64,000 bases of DNA from Periconia sp. R9002. Taxonomy: Eukaryota > Ascomycota > Dothideomycetes > Pleosporales > Periconiaceae. The translations under genes and the position numbers were made by a program. Below, in pieces: positions 23,183 to 34,811 of this stretch. The stretch lies in the NCBI GenBank assembly GCA_023627715.1, contig JAMAHW010000113.1, forward strand, positions 43,495 to 107,494, in the 5' to 3' direction. The first letter of the stretch is position 1; each line of letters begins with the position of its first letter. The notes under the pieces are model-generated. The model saw nothing but the letters and a program-made list of their open reading frames with translations, was not told the DNA's origin and made no database searches.

Positions 23183-24217
23183 ATGTCTCCAAAGAGACAA
23201 AATGCGTCCAAGAGACACGATATCATGGCTGCGCACGGAACAAGCAATAAGCCCAAAAAACAAGTCTGTCAAAGATGCTCCAAGAATAAGCGTGGGTGTG
23301 ACATGGCTAAGCCTGCCTGCGAGAATTGCGTGAAGGCAAACGCATGTTGCGTGTATCCGGTCATCGAACAGCAAGAAAAACCGAAGAAGCGCAAGACAAA
23401 CAATAGCAAGAGGAAAAGAATCGAGGAGGAAGAAGAAGAAGAGGAGGAGGAGGAGGAAGAGGAAGACGCCGCCGCCGTCGCCCACGACGAGGACGAGGGG
23501 GACGAGTTGCAGAGCAACGATGATGAGGAGCAGGTGGCGTCCAGCTATAGCCCCCACCCAACTGGAGACTCCACTGCTTCGTCGGCATCCAGTTATCACC
23601 CTCATCCTTCTGGCTCCTCTACCGCCTCGACCGAGATGGAGCAGAGGACTGGAATCTTCGGGAAGAGGACCGCTAGGGAGCAGTGGGCCGAAAGGGAGCA
23701 GACGACCGAAATGATGGAGCAGATGACCGAAATGATCGAGCAGTTCATCGACATGGTCGAGGAGGCGCCCGAAATGGTCGAGGAGGATACTAACATGGTG
23801 GAGGAGGATACTGACATGGTGGAGGGGTGGACTGACATGTCTGATCCGAGGACCGAAGTCTTCGAGCAGAGGACCGAAATGGAGCAGACGACCGCAAGGG
23901 AGCAGTGGGCCGAAAGGGAGCAGAGGCCTGAAATGGTCGGGGGGGATACTGACATGGTGGAGCAGAGGACCGAAACCTTCGAGCAGAGCACCACAACGGA
24001 GCAGTGTGCCGCAAGGGGGGAGTGGCCTAGCGTGTTCCGGCAGTTCGAGCAGAGGACCGGAATCTTCGCGCACTTGCCCAGAAGGCCATATACACCCCCT
24101 CCTGTCATTCAGATACCGCCCACACAACCGAGATACAACGATGGTCTCACCGACGAGCAGTACCAGGAAATATACGACATGTGGATGCTTCCAGAGCCTC
24201 GGGTTAGCGTGGCCTGA
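23183..24217 (+). CDS. Zn2Cys6 protein with acidic tract and heptad minisatellite repeats
   Basis: Single exon, 344 residues, starting MSPKRQNASKRH. Residues 29-56 form a Zn2Cys6 DNA-binding cluster: C29-x2-C32-x6-C39-x6-C46-x2-C49-x6-C56, with the usual basic loop (SKNKRG). A Lys/Arg patch (KPKKRKTNNSKRKRI, 67-80) could be a nuclear signal, followed by an uninterrupted Glu tract. Residues ~160-290 are imperfect heptads such as TEMIEQF, PEMVEED, TNMVEED and TDMVEGW, encoded by 21 bp tandem units; a separate 11-residue unit (TAREQWAEREQ) occurs twice. The C-terminus has a Pro-rich stretch (RRPYTPPPVIQIPPTQP) and an acidic helix (LTDEQYQEIYDMWML). There is no room for the usual fungal transcription-factor regulatory domain. 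It may be a DNA-binding protein with a repeat activation region; target unknown. Confidence 0.82.
   Translation: MSPKRQNASKRHDIMAAHGTSNKPKKQVCQRCSKNKRGCDMAKPACENCVKANACCVYPVIEQQEKPKKRKTNNSKRKRIEEEEEEEEEEEEEEDAAAVAHDEDEGDELQSNDDEEQVASSYSPHPTGDSTASSASSYHPHPSGSSTASTEMEQRTGIFGKRTAREQWAEREQTTEMMEQMTEMIEQFIDMVEEAPEMVEEDTNMVEEDTDMVEGWTDMSDPRTEVFEQRTEMEQTTAREQWAEREQRPEMVGGDTDMVEQRTETFEQSTTTEQCAARGEWPSVFRQFEQRTGIFAHLPRRPYTPPPVIQIPPTQPRYNDGLTDEQYQEIYDMWMLPEPRVSVA
23704..23890 (+). repeat. 21 bp coding minisatellite (heptad repeats)
   Basis: About nine tandem units of 21 bp read as ACC/GAT-GAA/GAC-ATG-GTC/GTG-GAG-GAG plus one variable codon, in frame with the Zn2Cys6 gene. Adjacent units GAGGAGGATACTAACATGGTG-like and GAGGAGGATACTGACATGGTG-like differ by one base, suggesting recent duplication; others are more diverged. 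Confidence 0.85.
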
Positions 24218-26514
24218 ATGGCGGCGTCGACCGAAAAGGTGGTTTGTAAACTTTTGCATTGGGTGTCTGGCACACTTGTACATGTTGGTACATTTCTCAT
24301 TAGCGCAGTGTTAGCATGTCACGATTATTTATGAAATGATGAATTGTAATACCCACCCATACTTTTGATATGCCAGCGTCGCTGGTACAGTCTTTCAGAA
24401 ACTTGTATTCAAACCCGATATATAGCTGTGCATGTATGCAGTTGGTGTGTCCCTGATATGCGACATGACTTGATATTACATTTTCAAAATTTCCCGCTCT
24501 CCCCTTTGGAACATGCCTCCTTGCCGTATGTATCATTTTAATTAAAAAAAATTTTGTCTTCGCGAACGATAGGTATAGTCACTCACGGTATCAACACTAG
24601 ATAAAAACTCACAGGTAACGTCCTCGAAATATAATATGTGCGCGAGAATATGTAAATGTTGGAACCGTAAAGTAGTCTATGTTATACCACGTACCAATGC
24701 ATGCCCGTCCACCACCAGAGACACCATATAACATGGCATATCAGAGATGATTTGCATCAATCCTTCCAATAATACATACACTTTTCACATCGTACCTCTG
24801 TAGGTGTCGAAGGACGGTGAAGGAGCTAGTCTGAAAGGGGTATACTATACGGGTTTTCGACACACAGAGTCTAGTCGCAAATCATCATGTAGATCAATGT
24901 ACTCATGTAACCACCTACCTACCTACACCAACACAACCCTAACCCCCAAGAAAGGCAAATAAGAATCGAACACCAATCCCAAGTAGGTAATAACTAAATC
25001 TAAGCTCAGAGCCTACATAACAACTCAAAACTCGCCGCAAGGCTTTTACAGCCTCGCCGTTGCATACATACATACATACATGCCTGACCAACAGCTGCCG
25101 CGACAATCAACCCATCAACCGCAAAACATTGAAAACATCCACCCACAGAAGCAACGTTCGCAAACCGACCGAACAAAAGCCTGCCAAATTTCCACAAACT
25201 ACCTACTCCACCACTCCTCACCTCTTTCCATCTTCCATCCCTCCCTCCCAACCTCTCTCCCATTTCCCCCTTCCCATATTTCCTTTTTATTCCCCTCCCT
25301 CTCCCCAAAATAATATACTCGCCGGCCGGCCGGTCAACCCTCCCCTCCCCCCACCCCAACCAAATCGGCAAATGCCGCCTGCCGGTGAAACCCTCCCACC
25401 TCTCACCGGAAACGAAAAAACGAGGACACACGCACGTGAAGGGGTAGGCGAACGAACATACGACGTAGAACGGTACGTAGGCGAAGCGAAACGGATAACA
25501 GGGGTGAGGTGGACGGAGATCCCCATTTTTTTTCCGTATGTGGGTGCATGGTGCGTACGAGTACGAGCGAGGGACGGATGGACAGGGGTGAGGGGGGTGG
25601 GGGGGAAGGGAAGGGAAAAAGGTTTGTGTTTGCAGGTATGTAGGATTTTCCTTTTCTTCTTTCCTATTTTTTTCTTTTTCTGCTCGGGCGGGTTTCGTGC
25701 GCTGTTTGGAGCTACTTGCATGCTTGAAGTACATACAGTACATAACTAGGTGTTGATGTAATGTGGTGTGATCAATGTGAGGATGGGAATGCGGGGATGC
25801 GGGGGGTGGTGTGCATCATTGCAATGTCCCATCAAATGTTTGCTACCTACCTGCACATGCACCTACAGCCAAGTGATCCAATTCGTGATTCGCATCACCT
25901 TTCGTGTCAATGGATTGGGATTTTCGTTCCGCATATGTATGTAGGTATCCGAACATAATACATCCATACATACGCATATTCATACATGAAGGAGGTACGT
26001 ATGTGCGTAACGTTTAGATTAAGTACACGAAGGAGAAGAAGGGAGGTGTCGAGTGCGAAAATGGTTCGTTTTTCGTATTGAGGGTCGTATACGGTACCTA
26101 CGTATATGTACATACGTGTTTTTGAGGGGTTTGGAGTGGGTGGGTTTATTATGGAAAGGATGGATGATGGGACTATGTAGGTAGCTAGGTAGGTGTTAAG
26201 GTGGTGGTAGATCGACGGCTGCTGGGAACAAGAATACGCAGAAAGAAGAAGGAGAAGAAGAAGAAGACGAAGAAAATCCCGCTTTTCCCGCACCCATTTG
26301 ATGTAGATGCGAAATGCGAATGTGAAGGCCGTGTGTTTGTGTCCCCCGTTTCCCCCCCCAGTCTAATACATTACATACATTGCATACATGTACGCCAGCC
26401 AAGAAAAAAAGAAAAAAAAAACAAATAACAACTTTTGATCGCTAAACAACGCAAACCAAAAACCAAAAACCTCCCAAGTTATCGAAGAAAAAAGAAAGGT
26501 GGAGAAGAACCACA
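24218..26514. other. Intergenic region with microsatellites
   Basis: A 2.3 kb gap. It has TACC and CATA tetranucleotide tracts (about 24912-24925 and 25063-25080), a palindromic GGCCGGCCGGCC near 25322, purine-rich AGA tracts near 26238-26275, and poly-A-rich tracts near 26403-26420. Long overlapping frames on both strands at 25.0-25.75 kb are low-complexity translations of pyrimidine/purine tracts and are not called. Confidence 0.5.
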
Positions 26515-29376
26515 TCACTCCCCCAACCCAACCTTCCCCTTCCCCTTCCACCGTCTCGCCCCTTCCTGTTCCCAAAGCCTGAACACATCATCCTCAGCGT
26601 GCACCACCATAACCTCATCCCCATTCTCATTCACCTCCCCACCTCCCCAGCTCTCCCGCTTCTCCGACGGCTGAAGTTCACCAGCGTCGTCGTAATACGA
26701 GCCCGTCGCCGTACCCAGACTCCCCGCCGCCACCATCGCATCCGCATCATCCGTATTCACGTTCGTATTCAGGCCCGTATCCGCACCCGCACCCACGTCA
26801 ACGTCGACGTGTGGCTTGTTGCCCATTTCCCTGTCGACGACGCGAGAGATTCCTAGTCCGAGCGCGGAATCGGTGCGGGCTTGGCGGCGGGGGCGTTTGG
26901 GGTGGTGGGGGTGTTCGTCTTCTTCGTCTTCGTCGTCGCTGATTGTGATGATGCTGTTTTGGGAGACTGGGGGAGAGGAGGATGGGTGCGCGCGTTTGAG
27001 GGGGCGTGTTTGGTGTGGGTTGGGGTTGGCGGCTTGGAAGGAAGTGCTGTCGTAGCTGCTGGGTTTTGAGGCGTCGAGGGTGAGGGCGGTACGTGGTGGG
27101 CTTGAGGATTGGGAGGAAATAGGGGAGAGGAGCATGTTGGGACTGTGTTGCGCTGATGACGAGGAGAAAAAGGATGAGGATGATGAGGAGGATGAGCTGC
27201 GGGAAATGTGGGTATTACGCGCTGTGTAGGATGTAGACATGGGTGCGACGGGGTAGCTTCCGGTGAAGTGGTTTGGTGGTGGGAGCAAGGCTGTTCTGAC
27301 CAAGTGCGAGGCGGGTTGGGCGTAGGCCCCCAAGTGTTGGTGCTGGTGACGGAGTTGGTAAAGCGTCCTTCGCGATTGCTCCTCGAGGAACTGAAGCTGC
27401 GCGTAGTGCTGACTCAGTGGGTCGTTGGGGAGAGGCGGGCGCGGGTTAAGAGCCATGGTTTGTTGGATCTGGTATTGTTGGAGCGCAGGTGGTGACGCGC
27501 TGGGATCGGATGCGGAGCTCTTTCGGGAGGACGCGGCGCTGGAGGTGGCTGACTGGGCTGGAAACTGTTGAGGCATGCCAGTGTATTTTCCGTTTTGGGA
27601 GAAGATGCTGGACGGCACTTGTGCAGGCACTGGATGCTCCATGTTGGGCAAGAGCGGCGACTGCGAAGTCGACTTGGGCATTGCAACTTCTGGCTCCGAC
27701 ATGACGGAAGGGTAGACGTCCACGTTAAGCATCTTGTCCAGTCTTCGCTCGATGTCTGCCTTTTTGCGCTCTTCATTTTCCCAGTAGCAGTACCAGTATT
27801 CGATGAGCTCGTTTCTCAAATGTCGGAAGGCTTCGACATCTTCCTGCTCCCGTGCCACGCGTGCTTTGTGGAGAAAGGCATGCCGGCCGCTCCTCTGCAT
27901 CACTGCTGGGACGATGCAGCAGAGCTTAGAATAGAATTCCTTGAACTGCGTGAACATGGTCCGGATGGGGGGTTTGTGAAGGACCGAGCTAGGCGCCGTG
28001 GATGAGATGCAGCGTTCCCAATCCGATCGGTAGTTGACAAAGGACGGCTGAGTGCAAATCTGAAGTGGAGCTTGGGCGGGCAGCTGAGGAACGGAACACA
28101 GCGGTGTAGGTAGCTTTGCGTGGACTTCGGGACCCGCTCGGGCTGCACGAGCTTGCGCTGGCAACGGTAGGCTGATCATGAAGTTGGTGTGTGGCGTGCT
28201 GTCGTAAATACCCCGAAGTCGTGGCTGCCTGACATTGCGGAGCCGCTCAAAGGGCCCCACAATGGTCTTGATGTTTTTGATGAGCTCATCATCACTCCAG
28301 GAAAATCTCGAAAGTCCGATGCGAACATTGAGTTTGCACAGGTTGCGCGACTTGGCCAGGATCCCGGACACAACCACTCCCACGTAGTCGCGAATATCGT
28401 AAATCTCGACCTCTTCGTCCCAAAATCCTGGCGCTCGAGAGACGACCTGGGTGTCTTCCCATTTCTCGACCAGTATGTCGACGTTGTAGTTTTTTACGCT
28501 GGCCCAGTCAAACGTATTCAGGAACTTGTTCTTCAGATTGTCGACTTCATTCGCAACGAAATGTGAAGACCCGTCCGCTCTCCTGGGTTCCAGGAGCCGT
28601 CTGCCGCACATGTAGGTTCCGTCCTTCCGAACATCTACAGTAAACGGAACGCTGCTGTACAAGAGATCCTTGACCTCTGCATTGATCTGCCGGTTTAGTA
28701 ACAGCACATTCAACAGTGGTATCGGAAACACCGTTGCCAGGGTGGAACGTTCAATGGGTGACACTTGACCAGATTTTCGGATCATTCCCGGCCGTGTCGT
28801 CGAAGAAGAAACGGGAGCGTTGGGAGTATACAGGCAAAACCACCCTGGAGGCTCTTCCTCTTCTTCTGCAACGTGCAGTAATGAAGTCGATGATCCTATG
28901 GCTCGTTTGGGGATCAAGTAGCTAAAGATTTCCAGGCGAAGTTCCAGCGGTAACGACATGAGGTAGCATGGTCTGTCGGATTGGCCCTGGTGGTCGGTGC
29001 AAAGCTCAAACTGAGGTGGCGTCCATCTGAACAAGATCCCACACTTCTCCCCGTCTGGGTGTGTGAACTGGCACCGCCCGGCATAGCTCTTTTGGTCCTT
29101 GTGGGTGTGGCATGTGGGTAGATAGGTCGAATTTGAGTCCTTTGCTTGCTGGGAGTTCTTTCCAATGATTGCACTGCAGCGAGTTCCCTTCTTTTTGTTA
29201 TGGCCGGAACATCTCCTCAAGAAGCCTTCGGGATCCTTTGGGTCGGGCAGTTGGTGTGCGGCGTCTTTCGTCATTGAGGCAGACATGGCCGGTATGGAAG
29301 TCGAGGGTTCAGGACAAGATTCAGTCTTGATGACTTGGGGCGTCAAGAGGGTGCTGGCTGATGTTGTTGTTGACAT
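26515..29376 (-). CDS. F-box-like protein with Cys/His-rich N-terminus and SIM-like motif
   Basis: Single exon, 953 residues from the first true ATG at 29376 (context CTCAACAATGTC); the open frame extends upstream only with non-ATG codons. Residues 56-137 hold a Cys/His-rich region (C56, C67, C89, H92, C102, C112, C126, H129, C137), likely zinc-binding. Residues 140-157 (MSLPLELRLEIFSYLIP) are an F-box-type helix, the element that docks on Skp1. A conserved globular part follows (PLLNVLLLNRQINAEVKDLL; VDILVEKWED; IYDIRDYVGVVVSGILAKSR). The middle is Gln/Ser/Pro-rich; one helical stretch (FRHLRNELIEYWYCYWENEE) stands out. Residues 809-812 (IITI) precede an acidic run (SDDEDEEDE), the form of a SUMO-interacting motif, then a basic cluster (PKRPRRQAR) that could be nuclear. 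The Skp1 role is inference; some fungal F-box-like proteins act outside SCF ligases. Confidence 0.8.
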   Translation of the reverse strand: MSTTTSASTLLTPQVIKTESCPEPSTSIPAMSASMTKDAAHQLPDPKDPEGFLRRCSGHNKKKGTRCSAIIGKNSQQAKDSNSTYLPTCHTHKDQKSYAGRCQFTHPDGEKCGILFRWTPPQFELCTDHQGQSDRPCYLMSLPLELRLEIFSYLIPKRAIGSSTSLLHVAEEEEEPPGWFCLYTPNAPVSSSTTRPGMIRKSGQVSPIERSTLATVFPIPLLNVLLLNRQINAEVKDLLYSSVPFTVDVRKDGTYMCGRRLLEPRRADGSSHFVANEVDNLKNKFLNTFDWASVKNYNVDILVEKWEDTQVVSRAPGFWDEEVEIYDIRDYVGVVVSGILAKSRNLCKLNVRIGLSRFSWSDDELIKNIKTIVGPFERLRNVRQPRLRGIYDSTPHTNFMISLPLPAQARAARAGPEVHAKLPTPLCSVPQLPAQAPLQICTQPSFVNYRSDWERCISSTAPSSVLHKPPIRTMFTQFKEFYSKLCCIVPAVMQRSGRHAFLHKARVAREQEDVEAFRHLRNELIEYWYCYWENEERKKADIERRLDKMLNVDVYPSVMSEPEVAMPKSTSQSPLLPNMEHPVPAQVPSSIFSQNGKYTGMPQQFPAQSATSSAASSRKSSASDPSASPPALQQYQIQQTMALNPRPPLPNDPLSQHYAQLQFLEEQSRRTLYQLRHQHQHLGAYAQPASHLVRTALLPPPNHFTGSYPVAPMSTSYTARNTHISRSSSSSSSSSFFSSSSAQHSPNMLLSPISSQSSSPPRTALTLDASKPSSYDSTSFQAANPNPHQTRPLKRAHPSSSPPVSQNSIITISDDEDEEDEHPHHPKRPRRQARTDSALGLGISRVVDREMGNKPHVDVDVGAGADTGLNTNVNTDDADAMVAAGSLGTATGSYYDDAGELQPSEKRESWGGGEVNENGDEVMVVHAEDDVFRLWEQEGARRWKGKGKVGLGE

Positions 29377-30328
29377 TGTTGAGGTGGTAGAGTGATGGAT
29401 GGTCGGGGTGAAAGGCCAGATTTGAGAGGGGAAGTCCCAATCCACGAAAAGATGATCCGTGAGTGGGCTACAGAGTAAAGAGGCCTCCCAGATAGGCGAG
29501 GCTCCAGTGGATGTCACCACTGCAGGTATTTATTACATGCACATGTGGTGCGCGGCACGGAACACGACACGTGATGGGGGATGGGATCGTTTAGTCTGAT
29601 TTCACAAAGCACGCCGTGTAACGCAAAGGAGTTATCGAAATGGCCCTTTCGGGAGACGACGTTTGTGTGAATAGGAGGAGTCTTGGGTTCGATTTTTTTG
29701 TTGGTTTGGATCCATGACGGGCGCACGAAAAGCATGGGGGGTGGGAGATTAGATATAGTTTCCGTAGCCAGCAGCTCTCGGAAGAGGGCCGACAACGAGT
29801 GCAGCGGGCGCACACATGGATCGGTAGGAGCTGCGCATGTATACGCCTAGCTACCTATACGCCGCAATGGGGTGTCTAAGGCAGGATGGTGACACGGCAA
29901 CACAAGGCTCAAGTTGCGGCATGGGTGCGGCGTGGCGTACGGCCTGAAAAAAGTGCATCCATCTTTGGTCGTTTTGCGTAGACGCAATATATACCGGATG
30001 CGGTTACCACGACGCTCACCCTGTCCGCCCGATTGTTTTCGCGTTTGCACCCTGCCCTGCTGCCGGCACTAAGCAAACCGCAAACCGTGGTCCCTTTGTC
30101 ATTGAGATTGATGATTTTGGCTGTCCCGGGCGAGCGAGGCAGGGCGCACTGGGCACTCAGCTGACGGGCAATCCGGCCAACCCCACCGGCTTTTCAACGA
30201 GGCACTACATGAAATCAATCAATGCTGCTGCTGGATGCGGCCATCAACCGAGCAAACCAAGACGTCTCCCTCCCGCTTTTGCCAATCTAAACGCGCATGC
30301 GCATACGATGCTGGAGCGAACCCACCTA

Positions 30329-30352
30329 GACGAGACGAGACGAGACGAGACG
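30329..30352. repeat. GACGA pentanucleotide repeat
   Basis: Four consecutive GACGA units followed by the degenerate GACGCGACGC, read directly. Confidence 0.85.
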
Positions 30353-33300
30353 CGACGCACACTCTCGCGCACCACTCCACTTGTAGAAAAAAGCGAGCAA
30401 GAGCGCAGCGTCGTGCGAAGGACGGACGCCCGACAACTATGCCGCTCGTAGCTGCATCTGTTTTTGGCAATTTACGGGGAGGGGAGGGTGTGGCGCCGCG
30501 AAACCGTCGTCGTTCGCACAATCCATTTTTAAATTGAATCCACCCATCAGTCATCCATCTATCGATCCGCTTCAACATGTATTTTGGCAAAGGCTGGTGC
30601 GAGCAGATTGCCTGGTTGAGGCGCCGTGGGTGAGGTAAGACCCGTCACCAGCAATGCACGATTGCGGTTACAATTTACGACACGGCGGCACAGAAACAAG
30701 AGGCAAACGGTCATGTTCCCTCTCAGAGGGGAATACGGCCGGACGGATGCGATGCGAGGCATGCCATGCATCAGCATCACCATCCAGCACCCGGCTGACG
30801 AGTGACGACTAGGTTTAGGGGCGTACGGTACACGGTACAGGCAAATCAAACAAACGATCGCCCCGTCCATGTCATCAGCATAATCACAATAATGATAAGT
30901 AATCCGCGGGTAATGGACACTCTGGGTAGTGCTTTCGCGCGCACGGCGTGCCTCTCGCACGGGTCCCAGCCGTTTCGAGGGCGAGACAGCGAGAAAGCGA
31001 GAATGCGAGGTCCAGGTCCACCAAAAAGTACCCACGTTACCTTTTCCAAAAACAAAAGCGAGCGAACGAGCAAACACGAGGGTTACATGCATCTGCATCG
31101 TGGCTCGCTAGCAAGCATCCCTAATGATGCATCATCAGATCCTCAACACCACAAAAAACCGCCCTGCATCATAGCCAGTGACCCGGCAGAATTTCCCCAT
31201 TATTGTCCCATCTCGGCCCTAGCTCTTCCTTTTTTTATTTTCTCATCGCAGCAGCAGCAGCGTACGTACTTAGCCTTGCCTTGCCTTGACCTGCCTGCCT
31301 CGCAAACTCCGGTCTTGTAACCCCGTTGAGCCTCCAAGCCCGGCCACGACAAGTGCCAATTTTTTCTTTTTCTTTTTCTTTTTTCACAGTCTTGCATTTT
31401 TATGAATGTCCAAACTCGGTACTTGTTCACTCATCCATTCACACCGTAACCATGCCATACGGTACACCTTGACACATATGTAGTATATGCTGCTGCATGT
31501 TCGTTATATCCGTTGGCATCGATCCTTTCGCGGCTCCACAGGACTAGGGGAGTAATTCCCGATTTGGGTATTTTTTTTATTTATTTACTCAACATGCATG
31601 CCATGATGCGAGCGAGCGGATGATGGATGATGAATTCGGTCACAAGAATCAGTCCTCTCGGAAGGCTTACTGTACCCCATCCGTCATGCATCTATCCTCC
31701 ATCACACAAGGAACCCCGAGTGCATAATCCCAAGGACTCACCACAAAATGAGAAAACGAAAAAAAAAATAGCACAACGAGTCCTTCGCAAAGGCAATCTC
31801 CCGACGCCATCCATCGATGATCCATCCAACATTCCTACACGTGCGTAACCGCTCGTACGCTTCCCCCAACAGGGATAGCACCCAACCATCGCGCTTATCT
31901 CTCCGAAAAGCTCAGTCCCGCATCGCATCGCACCACACGCAACGCGGTTCCGTCTCGTTCGTTCGTTCAATGTCGCAAAGTTTGTACAAACGAAGCAAAA
32001 GCGGGCCACCACACACTAAACCGAACAAGCCTTTTTCCCAAATGACTTCATTCCGTTCAGAGGTAGCAATCAATCAATCATTCAGAAACGCTAGATCCAT
32101 CTCGCTCCCTCCATCTCCAAGAAAAAAGATACGCTACACTACTCATCCATCCGTGAACGCTAGCCAAATCAATACATACTCAAACGCACACACACACATC
32201 CTGCACATTCTCTCAGTACAGTACACATACCTACCTACCTAGTGAACGAACCAACCAACCAACTCCATCCACCTGCTCACGCGACTACCTATCTGCACAA
32301 CCATCCTAACCACCTCCCCCTCTCCCTCCCCACATCACCACCCACTTCCCCCATCTTATATGCAGCACTGCACCCGTCGGTTTTCTTCCCACAAAGGTAA
32401 TTACACTACATACCACATACCTCCATACATACCTCCATTACATATGTACCCACGACCACGTGAACGCTACACTACGACTACCTAGACTAAAACAGAAATC
32501 AAGCTAAGCCTGAATGGAGCTAAGCGTCCCCTTGAACACACACGTTGTAGATCCCTTATGCGGCAGGCCCCGATCCGCCCGATTTCTTTCGGTATTTTTC
32601 CGATGGGTTGGAGGGGCGTTGGGGTTTGGGGTCGGGGTTTGTTTGATTGAGAGGGGTTAGGGGTGGTGTGAAGGTAAGGAGTGAGTAGTTATGGAGGAAT
32701 CAATATGTGGTAATATCCGCAAAAGGAATCTGATTCGAGTGCTTTGATGTGACGGTTCTTCCATTTCATTAATAGCATACGCAGTACCTCTAGCTACCCA
32801 TTACTATTTAGAGAAGAGAAAAGTGTTCAGTAATTATACAGAAATATCGCTGTCTGGCCTAATCCCAAACCCCTCCCGTCCATTTCCAACCAACCGATCA
32901 AAATCACAGACCGTATCCCAAACCTGCACAGATTTCACTCAGGAGGAGTATGTCCTAGCAACTTTGAGAAGAGACCTCGCTATCACTCTCCTCTCCTCCT
33001 CGTCGATGTCGTCGTACCCCAAAATACGCATCACAAGAGCCTTTGTTTTGTCTTGCTTTCTTGGCCCCCAAAGTACCTATTACGGGGAAATAGGAATTTC
33101 GCAGCGTGTATATACAGTTTGTTCATTTCCCTGCGGGGGTATCAATATATAAAAAGCACCGTCGCCTAGTGCTGAATTGAACCTGTGGTATTGAACATAG
33201 CAGAGGTATTATAAAGACATTTACCCATGAGATCACTACGCACAAAACGAACGGTTCAATTTACAACGTTTCACACATAGGTAGTTGGTTGATCACGATT

Positions 33301-33528
33301 TAATAAGCTCACACATCCAACTTTTGAAACAAAAACGTCACAGGTCTAAACTCTTTCCATCTCAAAACCCCTACCTCATCCTACTCAGCCATCACCACAT
33401 ACCCAGGAGAAAACACACAATCCCAAACCAAAGTACCAATCCTAACCATCAACCTTATTCCTTCTCACTAACCTACCCCCCTTTACCAACACACCTATGT
33501 AAAAATAGCGAATATGAAATCAGTTCAA

Positions 33529-33597
33529 CTCAACCAGGGGTGATAGATACAGTGAGTGATAATTGTCTCAAAATGTTACATTATGTGGTGTCTTGAT
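33529..33597. repeat. Dispersed ~65 bp repeat, copy 2
   Basis: Counterpart of 1791-1855 in the same orientation; this copy reads AACCAGGGGTGATAGATAC, then GTGAGTGATAATTGTCT and TATGTGGTGTCTTGAT. Confidence 0.6.
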
Positions 33598-33981
33598 GCT
33601 ACTTGTTCATAGGTACATACGAACGAACCCGTGTGATCTGGTTCAACCAACGAACGAACATTCGCATTAAGAAAACGTATCCAGTCTGTTTAGACATATG
33701 TTTATGTATGTAGCTAAGTAAGTAGGGAGAAAAGTAAATAAAGGCTCTGATTGATTAATCAAACCTCTCGACTTCTTCCCATCGTTGCCCCCTCTCCAAA
33801 CCAACAAACTAACCAACCCTTATAAACAAATACACACATGCACATTACACTACACTACACCATCCCATCCCCCTTTCTCCATACATATGCATACCTTCCC
33901 TACCCCCTTCTTCCCCATCAACCACCCATCATCAACCGTCATCACCAACCACCGTCAACCGTCAAGTCACACAACCCCCCA

Positions 33982-34004
33982 CCCCCCCCCCCCCCCCCCC
34001 CCCC
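33982..34004. repeat. Poly-C homopolymer
   Basis: An uninterrupted run of 23 C residues, preceded by six more C and one A. Homopolymers this long are prone to length error in assemblies. Confidence 0.9.
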
Positions 34005-34488
34005 TCACTCCCGCCCAAAATACACCTAACCCAACTTTAACTTGACCTAATCTATAACTACGTACACGTACCACATCGCAACACAAACACAAACCCTCCC
34101 CTTTCTCCCACACATACCTACACCGTTGATAAACGGAACGCCGGACGTACGGACATTTGTAGGAGGGAGGGCGTGTTTGCTATGTATAAGCGTAATATTA
34201 ATATTAATATTGCACGGCATATGTATGTATGTATGTGGAAAGGAAAGAGAAGAGAAAGGAAAAAAGGAAATTGTTCTGTTGTGGTTTTGTGCGCGGAAGG
34301 TAGGGCGGGGGAACGGTGGGTAGGTGTTCATGTTCGTGTTTATGTAGGAGGAGGGGTAGGAAACGTTGGAAAGCATGTACAGATCACTTTATTTCTTTTT
34401 TCTTTTTCGTCAGATATCTTAGCACAACATCATCCCGCATTTTCACATAAACATCTCATCTTAAGTAAGGGGATATTGCATATGTACG

Positions 34489-34601
34489 TGTAGTATCTCA
34501 ATCCTAGAACCCCCTATTCTTACACACTAAAATAATCCTAGGATAGTAGAAAAATAGAGTATAGTAAGATTATCCTAGGGTTCTACTTACTATTAATAGG
34601 A
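34489..34601. repeat. Diverged repeat, copy A (element remnant)
   Basis: Begins TGTAGTATCTCAA, has a C-rich ...CCCCCTA... segment, and ends ATCCTAGGGTTCTACTTACT followed by AATAGGAG. Copy B at 34812-34926 has the same order of blocks. TGTAGTATCTCAA could be the start of an LTR-type repeat; no coding part is attached. Confidence 0.7.
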
Positions 34602-34811
34602 GAGGTATATAAGAGGGGAGAGAGGGTTAGGGCGTTGTAGGGGAGTAGTAAGTGTTATATTATAATATCCAAGGTATGGGGGCGTAGTATGATAGTGCAC
34701 AACACTAAAAAGAAAGAAAGAAAAGAAAGAAAAAGATAGCTTTAACGTCTCAGAATTACGATGTACCAAAATACTCACACAAACATCCCATTTCATTCAC
34801 ACCAATACTAT

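Noticed and set aside
23123..24283. 386-residue open frame antisense to the Zn2Cys6 gene
   Set aside because: It is the reverse translation of the coding minisatellite (repeated HHV/LLDHFG units); repeat frames stay open on both strands. The plus strand has the Zn2Cys6 cluster.
25006..25749. Overlapping long frames on both strands (about 245 and 229 residues)
   Set aside because: Low-complexity translations of pyrimidine/purine tracts and microsatellites; no domain, no splice pattern.
29377..29520. N-terminal extension of the F-box-like gene
   Set aside because: The upstream part of the frame begins with GTG codons, not ATG; the first ATG is at 29376 in a good context.
30559..31320. Open frames of 170-180 residues on both strands in the gene desert
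   Set aside because: Arg/Ser-rich or mixed composition, no domain, mutually overlapping.
33785..34045. Thr/Pro/His-rich frame through the poly-C run
   Set aside because: Coding potential created by a 23-base homopolymer and C/A-rich simple sequence.
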